Of a stretch of DNA of 47,526 nucleotides, positions 9,489-17,990 are shown piece after piece. Made by a program: the position numbers and the translations under genes. Positions within the stretch are counted from its first letter, which is position 1. Every line of letters begins with the position of its first letter. The notes under the pieces were generated by a model that searched no databases, was not told the origin of the DNA, and worked only from the letters and a program-made list of their open reading frames with translations. This DNA comes from Chloroflexota bacterium (GTDB lineage Bacteria; Chloroflexota; UBA4733): NCBI GenBank assembly GCA_023381555.1, contig JAMCRV010000087.1, positions 1 through 47,526 on the forward strand. The letters run 5' to 3'.

Positions 9489-10113
9489 TGCCCTCAGCCC
9501 GCTTCAGCACCGACACCACGAGGTAGGTGACCGGCGTTGCGATGATCTCATAGGCTGACTTGGCAATCCACTGCGAAAGAATTGCCGCGACGATCACCGG
9601 TGAGGGGAGAGTGCCCACGAACGCAAGGGTGACAAAAATCGCTGAATCCAAACCCTGGCCAACTAGTGTCGAGGAGATCGTTCTCGTCCAGAGCCAGCGT
9701 CCTTGGGTGGCAATTTTGAGCTTAGCGAGGACGAAGCTATTGACGAACTCTCCCACCAAATATGCTGCGAACGAAGCTCCAAGGACGCGGGGTGTCGCAC
9801 CCAAGATGGCATTGTAGGCCTGCTGGTCTTTCCAATAAGAGGAAGCCGGAATAGCCCCGCCAACGGAGATGGCAATGACGGCGATGACGTTGCAGGCGAA
9901 TCCAAGCCAGATGATGCGTCTCGTAGTGCTGTATCCGTACACCTCTGTGAGCACGTCACCAAACAGGTAGGAGAGCGGAAAGATGACTATTGCTACGGGC
10001 ACGGTAAGGGGCCCGATGACGCCGATCTTTACAGCGATGATGTTCGAGGTGATGAGTAGGGTGACAAAGAGCGCTGCAATGATCATGAGCCACGGCGACT
10101 GGCGCGCGGTCAC
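9436..10113 (-). CDS. yhhQ: Queuosine precursor transporter, YhhQ/VUT family
   Basis: YhhQ proteins import queuosine precursors such as preQ0 or preQ1 across the cytoplasmic membrane. The protein has about six membrane helices and the family blocks ITSNIIAVKIG, IVIFPLSYLFGDVLTEVYGY, YLVGEFVNSFVLAKLK, WTRTISSTLVGQGLDS and the closing SAYEIIATPVTYLVV. The longest frame begins at GTG 10131, but a GGGAGGGG stretch sits 8 nt ahead of an in-frame GTG at 10111-10113. That start gives MTARQSPWLMII and 225 residues and is preferred. queA lies downstream on the same strand, which supports the salvage role. The 3' end overlaps the next long frame by up to 53 nt. Confidence 0.9.
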   Translation of the reverse strand: MTARQSPWLMIIAALFVTLLITSNIIAVKIGVIGPLTVPVAIVIFPLSYLFGDVLTEVYGYSTTRRIIWLGFACNVIAVIAISVGGAIPASSYWKDQQAYNAILGATPRVLGASFAAYLVGEFVNSFVLAKLKIATQGRWLWTRTISSTLVGQGLDSAIFVTLAFVGTLPSPVIVAAILSQWIAKSAYEIIATPVTYLVVSVLKRAEGIDTFDYSTNFSPLALAE

Positions 10114-10296
10114 TGCGAAAGCCCCTCCCACACACTGAGTCCACCATGGGGAGTAGTGTACCTGACCGCCTTCTGTGTCTCAGAGACTCTCGTCACCCCG
10201 GAAGCTGCCACTGCACCTGCGCAGGAACCCAGAACCTCCCAACCTTGTGGCAAGGCACATCCATCCGAGACGTATTCTCCAGTCGATTCAGGACGG

Positions 10297-11403
10297 TCAG
10301 TGCCACTGGGCGGCAGCATCTCTTACTGCACCGTATACCAGCTCCGGATTGAAATCGGGATCGACCATATCGAAGTAGTAGGCGGAGTCTGTCTTTGGAA
10401 TGGAGCCTACCTGACGGAAATACCAGATGTTCACCACTCCTACGTACGGATATTGTTTTTTCGCGAGCTCGATCCCTTGTACCGTGTATGTAGCTTGTTG
10501 CTCGCGAGTCACCCGTCCCCAGATGAGTTGATCTGGTGGCATCTCCTTCGGCGATGCATTCCACCCGTATTCGTTGAACCACATCGCCTTGTTCCCATCG
10601 CCATTCTTTTCCGTGACCGCGTGGAGCAAGGTGAAGCGCAAGAAGTTGAGCCGGTCGGGAGATGGAGGATCATTTGGCGGGTACGCCAGCCCATACGCAT
10701 TAGCTGCGAGGACGTCGAAGCTACCCTTGGCCCCACTATCGTACATCTGCTGTAGGTAGTCTGTCTCCACGAGCGCACGAGGCGAGCGCTCGAGGGTCTC
10801 TGCGAGAGGGGCACTAATAACCACGATATGTTGGTCGGCATCCTTAGCCCGCGTGTAGCTCAGCTTCAGTAGCTTGGTGTACTGTGCCGGATTCGGGGGC
10901 TGGCCGCCCCATTCAACTGCTAAATTCGGCTCGTTCCAGATCTGGACGGCAGACACCTGACCCTTGTAGTGACGGACAAAGGTGTTGACAAAGTCGGCGT
11001 AGTCTTCGTAGTTATCAGGCGGTGCATTGAAGTCCGGCTTTTTCTGGGTCCACGCCGGCGGATAGTCGAGCCGAGCTATAACCTTGATGCCGTACTTCTG
11101 CGCAAGCCCGATAATCTCGTCATACTTGCCCCAAGTAAACTGCCCTCGGTTGTGCTCGATCTGGTCCCAGATAAACTCTTCCTTCATCCATCCAATGTGG
11201 GCATCCCTCATCATCTGAATGGTACGTTCTCGCTTAGCAATTTCGACTTCCTGACCAAGGAACGTGTTTGCCCCGAAGGGGTACTCGTTTGCTAGCGGGG
11301 AAGTCTGCGTGCCTGTCTGTCCGCCGATCGAGGCGCAGCCAGCCAGAGCCAGGGTAGATGCGACAGCCGCACCGAGAAATTGCCGCCGCGACGTTTGATT
11401 CAC
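10297..11403 (-). CDS. Tat-exported lipoprotein glycoside hydrolase (clan A, GH39/GH5-like)
   Basis: This 368-residue protein begins with a twin-arginine motif (SRRQFLG, residues 5-11) and a lipobox, LALAGC, with Cys23 as the predicted acylation site. It should be exported folded and anchored outside the membrane. The mature part is a TIM-barrel hydrolase. QIWNEPN supplies the likely acid/base Glu158, and MWFNEYGW supplies the likely nucleophile Glu278. Such paired glutamates define clan GH-A retaining enzymes; xylosidase or cellulase-like activity is possible, but the substrate cannot be read from sequence. comF lies 45 nt upstream and the transporter gene about 180 nt downstream. Its place among membrane glycosyltransferases suggests a role in envelope or exopolysaccharide trimming, which is inference. 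Confidence 0.82.
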   Translation of the reverse strand: MNQTSRRQFLGAAVASTLALAGCASIGGQTGTQTSPLANEYPFGANTFLGQEVEIAKRERTIQMMRDAHIGWMKEEFIWDQIEHNRGQFTWGKYDEIIGLAQKYGIKVIARLDYPPAWTQKKPDFNAPPDNYEDYADFVNTFVRHYKGQVSAVQIWNEPNLAVEWGGQPPNPAQYTKLLKLSYTRAKDADQHIVVISAPLAETLERSPRALVETDYLQQMYDSGAKGSFDVLAANAYGLAYPPNDPPSPDRLNFLRFTLLHAVTEKNGDGNKAMWFNEYGWNASPKEMPPDQLIWGRVTREQQATYTVQGIELAKKQYPYVGVVNIWYFRQVGSIPKTDSAYYFDMVDPDFNPELVYGAVRDAAAQWH

Positions 11404-11447
11404 ACTTGCACTCCTCGTAGCTGAGAGAGAACTTCGTAGCCTACTAG

Positions 11448-12143
11448 CTAGCCCACCGTTTGGCGCGCTAGCGCAAGGCCATACACTTTAGACGCACCTG
11501 CATTGCGCAAGGCTGCAGCGCAGGCACTGAGTGTACTGCCCGTCGTTGCAACGTCGTCCACGATAAGCACTGTCTTCCCAGTGATGTCGCATTGTCCGGA
11601 CACAACAAACGCTCCAGTCATATTGTGACGGCGCTCAGCGACACCAAGGCCAATCTGATCTGCAGTAAAGCGGACGCGCAGCAGAAGATGATCCCGGAAG
11701 GGGATGCCGAGTGCACGCGCCAGCGGTCTGGCGAGCGCGGTAGCTTGGTTATATCCACGCGACCTCTCCCGTCGAGGGTGAAGGGGCACAGATGTCACAA
11801 GCTGAGCGTGCCATCCTTGCAACAACCACGTCTGCAGCAAGAGTTCAGAGAGTGCGCCTGCCGTAGCCGTACGGTTGCCATATTTCAGCCGGTGCACGGC
11901 CTCACGAACCGGCCCTTCAAACAGAGCTACGGCACGGAGCGCGGTGAACGAGGGGCGCTGCTCAAGGCAGATGAGACATGGGCTGATCGCAGAGGGCTGG
12001 CCACACACCGCACACACTGGCTGCGGTACTGGCACGCACAGCGCTTGACAGCGATCACACCACCAAGCGCCAGGGCTGTCACAGCCAGCACATCGAGGTG
12101 GATAGAAGAGGTCAAGCGCATGCTCAATGGGAGTAGACCTCAC
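11448..12143 (-). CDS. comF: ComF family phosphoribosyltransferase-like protein
   Basis: ComF proteins are linked to DNA uptake during natural transformation. The 231 residues show the usual layout: an N-terminal zinc-binding region with CAGC, CDRC, CAVCG and CLIC cysteine pairs (about residues 18-60), then a type I phosphoribosyltransferase fold with the PRPP-binding signature VLIVDDVATTGSTL (about 193-206). The start is GTG at 12141-12143 and overlaps the stop of the upstream glycosyltransferase as GTGA, so the two are translationally coupled. dprA, another competence gene, is present at 34.5 kb. The biochemical activity of ComF is not established, so the transport role is taken from the family. 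Confidence 0.93.
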   Translation of the reverse strand: MRSTPIEHALDLFYPPRCAGCDSPGAWWCDRCQALCVPVPQPVCAVCGQPSAISPCLICLEQRPSFTALRAVALFEGPVREAVHRLKYGNRTATAGALSELLLQTWLLQGWHAQLVTSVPLHPRRERSRGYNQATALARPLARALGIPFRDHLLLRVRFTADQIGLGVAERRHNMTGAFVVSGQCDITGKTVLIVDDVATTGSTLSACAAALRNAGASKVYGLALARQTVG

Positions 12144-13249
12144 CGGCTCTCCCGCCGCTGGAGCAGCCAGCAGTACGCTTCGTACGTCTTCCCCGCAATC
12201 TCACGCTGAGTGTAGTGGGCGAGCACTCGCTCTCGCCCCCGGCGAGCCGCATCCCGTCGCCGCGATGAAGAGCGAGCGAAGATCTCGAGCGCGTGCTCCA
12301 AGGCAGCGGCGTGGCCTTCCGGGACAACGTATCCGACATCTCCAATAACGTTCTGCATCTCTCCTGAGTCACTGACGATGACAGGAATGCCGCAGCACAT
12401 AGCTTCGCCGACCGACCGGTTGAATTGCTCTTTCCAGTTGGGCCGGGTAAGCGAAGGGGCCACGTAGACGTGCCAGCGATGATACAGTTGAGGCATATCC
12501 TGCGAAGGGCGCTGGCCAAGCAGCGTGAGTCGATCAGCACATCCGAGCGATGCCGCGAGTGCCTGCAAACGGCCGCGTTCTGGCCCTTCACCAACGATCT
12601 CAAGTTTCCAACGAAAAGGGAGTCGTGCGGCAGCTCGTAGCAGCACATCGAATCCTTTCTCAGGGACGAGCCGGCCACTCGCACCAATGACGAACGTCTC
12701 TACCGCAGGCTCGTCTGCCCGCCAGGTATAGAGCTGAGGATCGAAGCCAAACTGTGGCACGAGGCGGACTTCTCCAGCGTACCCCTTCGCGCGAAGCACT
12801 CGCACGGCATCCGCATTTCCACAAAGTGCAAGATGGGCTCGCCGGAGAGTGAGCGCTTGGATGAACCGGAACGGTGGTGGAACCCGCCGCAGTATATTTT
12901 GCCAGGTAAAGAAGAGCAGCTCACTACTTCCACTCGCCAGCACGGTCTGAAGAGCTACGGCATCAGCAGGCTCTTCGTCAAGATGGATGATGTCTGGTCG
13001 AAACTGCCGCACCACTTGCCCTAGCCCACGGTAGCTATGCAGATGAAAGTGGCCGTTGAGACGCATAGGTAAGACGGCAGTGTGATACCCACACGTGAAG
13101 AGTGGATCGTAGCGCAACACGCGACCTGGCTCACGCCACTCGGGCGGAACAACGAGCATAAGCTCGATGTCTGGAAAGCGAGACAACTCCTCGAGCTTGC
13201 GCTGATACGCCCCTACGACGAGTGCTTTGGCGATCATGAGGACTCGCAA
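12140..13249 (-). CDS. Glycosyltransferase family 4 (GT-B)
   Basis: The 369-residue soluble protein has a two-domain GT-B architecture. The N-terminal half starts MRVLMIAKALVVGAYQRK, the acceptor side. The C-terminal half has the nucleotide-sugar signatures GASGRLVPEKGFDVLLRAA, IVGEGPERGRLQALA and the EX7E-type block EQFNRSVGEAMCCGIPVIVSD near residue 285. The start used is TTG, in frame with an ATG four codons later. It lies 105 nt after rho and overlaps comF by 4 nt. It probably transfers a hexose in the cytoplasm during lipid-linked glycan or exopolysaccharide assembly, and fits the envelope genes downstream. Donor and acceptor are not identifiable. Confidence 0.88.
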   Translation of the reverse strand: MRVLMIAKALVVGAYQRKLEELSRFPDIELMLVVPPEWREPGRVLRYDPLFTCGYHTAVLPMRLNGHFHLHSYRGLGQVVRQFRPDIIHLDEEPADAVALQTVLASGSSELLFFTWQNILRRVPPPFRFIQALTLRRAHLALCGNADAVRVLRAKGYAGEVRLVPQFGFDPQLYTWRADEPAVETFVIGASGRLVPEKGFDVLLRAAARLPFRWKLEIVGEGPERGRLQALAASLGCADRLTLLGQRPSQDMPQLYHRWHVYVAPSLTRPNWKEQFNRSVGEAMCCGIPVIVSDSGEMQNVIGDVGYVVPEGHAAALEHALEIFARSSSRRRDAARRGRERVLAHYTQREIAGKTYEAYCWLLQRRESR

Positions 13250-13354
13250 GGCTTGGTTCTACTTTTCTCAGGTCAACGCCGTCGACAGCGGAGAGATCGA
13301 CGTGCGGAAGCGGACAAGCATACGCGCGGTCACGCGACTCAACCCATGCTCTTG

Positions 13355-15253
13355 TTAGCCTCGCGCACCACTGCTTTGGGTCAGCAGATTCGTGAGAAAC
13401 TCAGCGTTGCTCCGGGTACGCTCCATCTGCTGCACGACTCGCTGCGTTCCCGATGTTTGATCAGGTGACATTGCCAGGACCCGCCGTAGGCGCTGCACCG
13501 CCATCAACTCATTGGGAGGTAGCAGGAGTTCCTCCCGGCGAGTGCTCGACTTGACGATGTCGATGGCCGGGAACACGCGCTCCTCTGCCAGACGCCGGTC
13601 GAGCACGAGCTCCATATTGCCTGTGCCCTTGAGTTCTTCATAGACCACATCGTCAAGACGGCTGTTGGTGTCAACGAGACACGTAGCAATGACAGTGAGG
13701 CTACCACCTTCCTGCAATGCTCTGGCAGCACCAAAAAACCGCTTGGGTGGATAGAGTGCTGAAGTTGCCATGCCTCCAGAGAGACTGCGGCTGTCGCCAG
13801 GCGCCGCCAGGTTATACGCGCGGGCCAAGCGCGTAATGGAGTCAAGTAGCACGACGACGTCGAATCCTGATTCCACCAGCCGCTTGGCTCGCTCGACAGT
13901 GAGTTCGGCAAGATCCGTGTGGTGGCTGATCGCCTCGTCAAACGTAGAGCTGATGGCCTCGCCTTTGATGCTCTTAGAGAGATCGGTGACTTCCTCCGGT
14001 CGTTCGCCAACGAGACAGACGATGAGCCGTACTTCAGGGTAGTTGGTGTTGATACTCCGCCCGATCTCCTTGAGTATGGTCGTCTTTCCTGCCTTCGGAG
14101 GCGACACGATGAGGGCCCGTTGACCGAACCCTATCGGCGCGACCAAGTCGATGAGCCGCGCTGTGATGGAGTCAGGACGCTCCAGCCGGATCTGACGTTC
14201 CGGATAGATCGGAGTGAGCTCATCGAAGTGTCTGCGCTTGGGCATCTCTTCGAAGGGAATACCATTGATGCTCTGAACGTCGAGAAGCTCGCCGAGGCGG
14301 CGACCTGGAAGCGGCCCGCGGACAAGGCCGACTACTTCGTCACCAGATCGCAGACCGTACGTACGGACCACGTGGTTCGGAATGACGGCGTCGCTGGCAC
14401 TCGGCAGATACCCGTGGATCCGCAGTGTCCACTGTGCACCACCCTGCTCCACGGAGACGACGAATCCTCGTGTGATGACTTCCGCCGGCCGTTGATACGT
14501 AGTGCCATCGAGCGCTCGATCGTGCTCCTGCGATTCACGTGCTGTTTGGTCTCGATAGCCCGCGGCTTCGCGAGACTGTGCGCTCCCTTCACGCTGCCAA
14601 TCGCGTCCGCGTCCGCCGTTTCCGTTCCGTGAATCTCTCCCTTGGAAGTTACCGCGATCGCGGTCCCGTCCATCTTGCTGGCTCCGGTTTCCATTCGGTC
14701 GCCCGGAGTCGCGCCCTTCTCTATTCGCCGGGCGATCACGGAAGTCACGGCGCTGAGAGCGATGCCCCTGACGCGACTGTTCACCAGAAGCCGGCTCCCG
14801 GTCGCCAGGACCGGAAGCGTGCTCGGAGCCGCTGTCACGGCGCTCATCCACAGGAGCGACCGTCGCGATGGTGTCATGCTTCAAGCCGGCCTGCGCGAGG
14901 TTGATGTCATTCACCTCTTCAACTCCAACGGAGACATTTCCGATATCGTTCGACGTAGTGACGGCAGCGGGGGGAACAGCAGCTTGCGCAACACTCTTGG
15001 AGTTTGCGGTCTCTTCTGTAGAACCAGTGGGAGGCTCCGTCATCGCATCAGCTTCGCTCGCGTTGCCTACGGAGGCACGAATATTCGACGATCTTGATCG
15101 GCGAGACCGGCTTCGACGGCTCGCCGGCGCCTGTTCGGCGGGTTGTAGCTCAGATTGGTTAGCATCTCTCCGAACGGCAACGTCAGCAGCGGTCTTGCTC
15201 AGGGCGTCGTTACCGTTGTGGAGAGGCTCTTGCACGGGTTGATCAATGCTCAT
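13355..15253 (-). CDS. rho: Transcription termination factor Rho with long disordered N-terminal extension
   Basis: Rho is the hexameric RNA helicase that ends transcription of untranslated RNA. At 632 residues it is some 200 longer than Escherichia coli Rho. Residues 1-255 are low complexity, rich in Arg, Gly, Asn, Asp and Gln, typical of an RNA-binding intrinsically disordered region. I find no helical Rho_N domain. The OB-fold (about 257-330) keeps [11 protein letters not shown], but the aromatic RNP1 motif (DGFGFLR in the family) is replaced by a [11 protein letters not shown]-like stretch. The ATPase core is standard: Walker A PPKAGKTT (about 386-393), Walker [17 protein letters not shown] (about 465-480), then [25 protein letters not shown] promoter and a leader of about 245 nt precede it. 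Confidence 0.95.
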   Translation of the reverse strand: MSIDQPVQEPLHNGNDALSKTAADVAVRRDANQSELQPAEQAPASRRSRSRRSRSSNIRASVGNASEADAMTEPPTGSTEETANSKSVAQAAVPPAAVTTSNDIGNVSVGVEEVNDINLAQAGLKHDTIATVAPVDERRDSGSEHASGPGDREPASGEQSRQGHRSQRRDFRDRPANREGRDSGRPNGNRSQQDGRDRDRGNFQGRDSRNGNGGRGRDWQREGSAQSREAAGYRDQTARESQEHDRALDGTTYQRPAEVITRGFVVSVEQGGAQWTLRIHGYLPSASDAVIPNHVVRTYGLRSGDEVVGLVRGPLPGRRLGELLDVQSINGIPFEEMPKRRHFDELTPIYPERQIRLERPDSITARLIDLVAPIGFGQRALIVSPPKAGKTTILKEIGRSINTNYPEVRLIVCLVGERPEEVTDLSKSIKGEAISSTFDEAISHHTDLAELTVERAKRLVESGFDVVVLLDSITRLARAYNLAAPGDSRSLSGGMATSALYPPKRFFGAARALQEGGSLTVIATCLVDTNSRLDDVVYEELKGTGNMELVLDRRLAEERVFPAIDIVKSSTRREELLLPPNELMAVQRLRRVLAMSPDQTSGTQRVVQQMERTRSNAEFLTNLLTQSSGARG

Positions 15254-15505
15254 AGAGAGATTTTTCTAGCGGGCCTTGGAGCGTAGCCTAGCGCTCGAGC
15301 GCCCTAAGAGAACAGCGCGACGGCCTTAGGAAGAGAGGAATCGCAAGAACTGCACAGAACCTGTTCGACGCGAGACGGAGCCCTCTGGCACCTATCCAAA
15401 CCACACATACCCCCCGATGTACCCACACGAGGGGATAAGGATTTCCGCGTTCTCTGCTCTCAGCTACACGCAAGCAGTCACTGTGCTTGCATAGTGCTCT
15501 GAATG

Positions 15506-15534
15506 ACTATACCGTACCCTGACACTTCTGTCAG
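15506..15534 (-). promoter_or_regulatory. Sigma-70-type promoter for rho
   Basis: On the minus strand CTGACA (15529-15534) and TATAGT (15506-15511) are separated by exactly 17 nt. Transcription would start near 15499, leaving a leader of about 245 nt before the rho ATG. The interval 15254-15627 holds no convincing gene. Confidence 0.65.
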
Positions 15535-15627
15535 CGTCTAGCAAGCGCACGCACCTTCTCGCGGCAAATGTTGCTTGGCCGTCATAATCACAAGGTAAGC
15601 TGCCGCTGCGGCTGTCCAGATCACCCC

Positions 15628-16590
15628 TCAGGAAGTGACGGAATAGAGCGGCGGCTGGCCATCGAGCACCCGCGCAACCTCTTGAACGGCCGTCACCGCC
15701 ATCGCTCTCGTAGATTCTTCACTCACTCCGGCCATGTGCGGACTGAGTAGCACGTTCGGCATATCGCGCAGCGGGCTCTCTGCTAAAGGTTCGGTCTCAA
15801 ACACGTCAAGAGCTGCCCCACCAACAAGGCCGGAGTGCAGCGCTGCGATGAGCGCAGTCTCGTCGATCACCGATCCCCGGCAGGTGTTGACGATGAGCAC
15901 ACCACGCTTGGCCCGACCATCCTGGAGGTGCTCGACACCGACGAGGTGATGCGTCTGGGGTGTCAATGACACGTGCAGCGTGATGATGTCGGCTTCGCTG
16001 AAGAGACGATCAAGGTCGACTACTTCTACCTCGTATTGCTTCGCATGATCCACGTCAACGACGACATCGTAGCCCAGAATCCGGCACTCGAAGCCGTAGA
16101 GGCGGCGAACCACTCTCTTCCCGATACGTCCTAATCCGACGACACCAACGGTCTTACCGTGTAAATCACGGCCGGGGGAACGCTGCCAGTGACCGCTGGT
16201 GACAGACAGATGATTTTCGACGACCCGTCTGGTCAAGGCGAGCATCAAAGCTAGCGTGTAATCTGCGACGGAATGATCGTTTGTACCTGGCGTTATCGTC
16301 ACCGCAACGCCAAGAGCGTGTGCTGCTGCCACATCGATGGCGTCATACCCCACACCGGTGCGAGCAATGATTCTCAGTCTTTGCGCGTCAGATAAGTCTG
16401 CGGCCGAAATGCGATCGCTCGATGCGATGACGGCATCGACGCCGGCAAGGAGCGCGGCCATCTCACCAGGTTGCCGGGTACCCGAAAAGGGTCGGAAGAG
16501 GAACTCCGCTCCCAGGTCCCTTAGCGGCTTTAGGGTCTCACCGTCCTCTGGATCAATGGCCAGGGATGTCACCAACACACGAAGAGACAC
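15628..16590 (-). CDS. D-isomer 2-hydroxyacid dehydrogenase (PGDH/hydroxypyruvate reductase-like)
   Basis: This 320-residue NAD(P)-dependent dehydrogenase has the Rossmann signature VGVVGLGRIGKRVVRRLYGF near residue 150. It also carries the family catalytic triad: Arg in NTCRGSVIDE, Glu in ALDVFETEPL and His in NVLLSPHMAG. It lacks the C-terminal ACT or ASB regulatory domains of serine-pathway phosphoglycerate dehydrogenases, so it may reduce another 2-ketoacid such as hydroxypyruvate or glyoxylate. The start is GTG at 16588-16590 with AGAGGAG about 7 nt upstream. The preceding gene on the strand is a 55-residue membrane protein about 110 nt away. Substrate specificity is unresolved. Confidence 0.9.
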   Translation of the reverse strand: MSLRVLVTSLAIDPEDGETLKPLRDLGAEFLFRPFSGTRQPGEMAALLAGVDAVIASSDRISAADLSDAQRLRIIARTGVGYDAIDVAAAHALGVAVTITPGTNDHSVADYTLALMLALTRRVVENHLSVTSGHWQRSPGRDLHGKTVGVVGLGRIGKRVVRRLYGFECRILGYDVVVDVDHAKQYEVEVVDLDRLFSEADIITLHVSLTPQTHHLVGVEHLQDGRAKRGVLIVNTCRGSVIDETALIAALHSGLVGGAALDVFETEPLAESPLRDMPNVLLSPHMAGVSEESTRAMAVTAVQEVARVLDGQPPLYSVTS

Positions 16591-16645
16591 TGGGAGCTCC
16601 TCTGCTCACTCGGCCATCAACTTACGGAAACAGAGGGTAGCGCAC

Positions 16646-16687
16646 GTGCGGTGAAGGCCACTCCCGTCAGTGGTATCTCCACCGCAC
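16646..16687. repeat. Nested inverted repeat between small membrane gene and dehydrogenase gene
   Basis: An outer stem GTGCGGTG/CACCGCAC (16646-16653 and 16680-16687) encloses an inner CCACT/AGTGG stem. It has no T-run on either side, so it does not look like an intrinsic terminator. It may shape the message between the two minus-strand genes. Confidence 0.5.
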
Positions 16688-16700
16688 GTACCCTTCCTCG

Positions 16701-16868
16701 CTAAGAGGAAGGAGTAGGGGTTGCATTAGCGGCTTCAGCCGCCTCGAGCTCCTTCTGTCGCCGCCGAACGAGGTAGTCATCGACAACGAGGTAGGCTATT
16801 GCGGCACCGACACTCAGCAACGTTCCAGCGCCGACGGCCATGAGAAACCACTGAATGACCTTACCCAT
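16701..16868 (-). CDS. Small single-pass membrane protein (55 residues)
   Basis: An ATG at 16866-16868 is preceded by GGGGGA at about 5 nt and opens a 55-codon frame ending in TAG at 16701-16703. The product starts MGKVIQWFLMAVGAG, has one hydrophobic helix (about residues 5-27), a basic RRRQK cluster just after it and an acidic/alanine-rich cytosolic tail ending in TPTPSS. The positive-inside rule puts the tail in the cytoplasm. I do not recognise a family. The ribosome site, clean transmembrane pattern and position 110 nt ahead of the dehydrogenase gene on the same strand support it being real. Function unknown. Confidence 0.7.
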   Translation of the reverse strand: MGKVIQWFLMAVGAGTLLSVGAAIAYLVVDDYLVRRRQKELEAAEAANATPTPSS

Positions 16869-16947
16869 CAGAATCCCCCAATTCGCACTTTATCGCACAC
16901 ATCGTAACGGATAACACTAGAAATCGTGCGTGATGGAGAATCGGATG

Positions 16948-16976
16948 TTGACAGCGCCTAGCCACCGTGGTATAAA
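16948..16976 (+). promoter_or_regulatory. Consensus sigma-70 promoter for the structured RNA
   Basis: TTGACA (16948-16953) and TATAAA (16971-16976) are separated by exactly 17 nt. No protein-coding gene follows on the plus strand. The next plus-strand element is the stem-rich segment ending in an intrinsic terminator at 17230-17258, so this promoter appears to serve a non-coding RNA. Confidence 0.8.
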
Positions 16977-16982
16977 TGTATA

Positions 16983-17258
16983 GGTAGCGGGTGACCAGCT
17001 ACCAAGTAGTTCTAGAGGCTGGAGGTAGTTCTTTGAGGCAACGCAAGGAACCCCGGTCAGCTTTGGGAGTCTGGCAAGTTGACCGATGAGGCCCTCGCCG
17101 CGAGTGGTGGTGCAGGGTCGGGACAACCCCGGGTAGCACCCTGAAAGTTTGATTCAGAGGGAGGAGTTTTTACTCCTCTAGGTATGAGACTGTTCAAAGT
17201 CCCTAAGGGTGGGCGCCGGTAAATGTAAAGGCGGGAAGCATACGCTTCCCGCCTTTTT
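16983..17258 (+). ncRNA. Candidate structured non-coding RNA of about 276 nt, class not recognised
   Basis: The segment runs from the predicted start of a consensus promoter to a strong terminator and contains no good ORF. It is a chain of stems: GGTAGC/GCTACC (16983/16998), GTTCTTTG/CAAGGAAC with one G-U (17028/17044), and a 10-bp CGGTCAGCTT/AAGTTGACCG with one G-U (17054/17076). Further stems are GGTGC/GCACC (17109/17136), CTGAA/TTCAG (17141/17153) and GAGGAGT/ACTCCTC (17161/17172). I looked for conserved cores of RNase P RNA, tmRNA, SRP RNA, 6S-like RNA and T-box leaders and found none that fit. Its length and isolation suggest a stand-alone regulatory or housekeeping RNA. Confidence 0.65.
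17230..17258 (+). terminator. Intrinsic terminator of the structured RNA
   Basis: A perfect 10-bp stem GGCGGGAAGC/GCTTCCCGCC (17230-17239 and 17244-17253) with an ATAC loop is followed by five T. The opposite strand has three T after the stem, so weak bidirectional action after the zinc-ribbon gene is possible. Confidence 0.88.
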
Positions 17259-17313
17259 CCGTTAGCAGTGTTCTCGGCGGCCATATAGTGATACAGTGTG
17301 GCCGCCGAGAACA

Positions 17314-17856
17314 TTAGTGCACAGGTTCAGAGCCAACAGTTCCAGCAGATTCTGGGGAAGTGGGCTGTTCTGACAGCTCCGGGCCAAGAGAGTCTGCGGG
17401 AGCGACAATCTCCTCATCCATGTCAACTTCGGGGTATAGCTTGGCAATTTCGTCAGGAAGCCGGTCAGGGTCCACAAACTTTAGTCGATACACCGGATCA
17501 CTCGCCAACGGGTACAGCGGCTCGATGATCTCGACCCATCCGTCGTCAATCCCACGAGCAATAGCCCGCGTCACCGTGAATACGAAAATCGAGTACGGTG
17601 TACTCTTCGGAGCTGTGGCCTGATAAATCCGCTCCCCCATACCGTTTGCGGTCCAGAGCATCTCGAGGACGTGCATAGGATCAGGCCGAATGATGTCCTT
17701 ACGCCACTTCTTCGTCTCGTACCACTGATCCAAGAGCGAATTGAACCGATACCACTTGCCAAGTGGATGATCACAAGATGGACAGGTCAACGACGCCACA
17801 GAACCTTGGACGTTGACCCTTTGCCCGCATCGCGGACAGGTAAGCGCCGAGAGCAT
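17314..17856 (-). CDS. Zinc-ribbon protein of unknown function
   Basis: The product (180 residues from the preferred ATG at 17854-17856) opens with a zinc ribbon, CPRCG and CPSCDH, separated by about 17 residues. A central domain of about 90 residues follows, with WYETKKWRKDIIRPDPMHVLEML and VTRAIARGIDDGWVEIIEPLYP, then an acidic, Ser/Pro-rich disordered tail from about residue 140. A TTG two codons earlier gives 182 residues, but the GAGGT element is better spaced for the ATG. I do not recognise the central domain. A nucleic-acid or protein-binding adaptor role is possible but unsupported. The plus-strand RNA terminator lies about 55 nt beyond its stop. Confidence 0.8.
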   Translation of the reverse strand: MLSALTCPRCGQRVNVQGSVASLTCPSCDHPLGKWYRFNSLLDQWYETKKWRKDIIRPDPMHVLEMLWTANGMGERIYQATAPKSTPYSIFVFTVTRAIARGIDDGWVEIIEPLYPLASDPVYRLKFVDPDRLPDEIAKLYPEVDMDEEIVAPADSLGPELSEQPTSPESAGTVGSEPVH

Positions 17857-17990
17857 TTTCAACTACCTCGTCTGTACTTGCAGAGCACACGCTGATAGGT
17901 AGGCACCGAGGTGCCTCTTCGGATTCTAGCACCTTCGCAGGCTCGCACTGCTAAGCTGGAGCAACGAGGCTACGCAGAGGCAGCTGGAGT

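Noticed and set aside
10114-10296. preQ1 riboswitch ahead of the YhhQ-type transporter
   Set aside because: I looked for a short stem followed by an A-rich tail with a CTA core, and for other riboswitch cores, and saw none that fit.
16983-17258. Assignment of the structured RNA to RNase P RNA, tmRNA, SRP RNA or T-box
   Set aside because: The diagnostic cores (GAGGAAAGTC, tRNA-like TTCGA ends, GGAAG/GCAGC, GGTGGNACCGCG) are absent.
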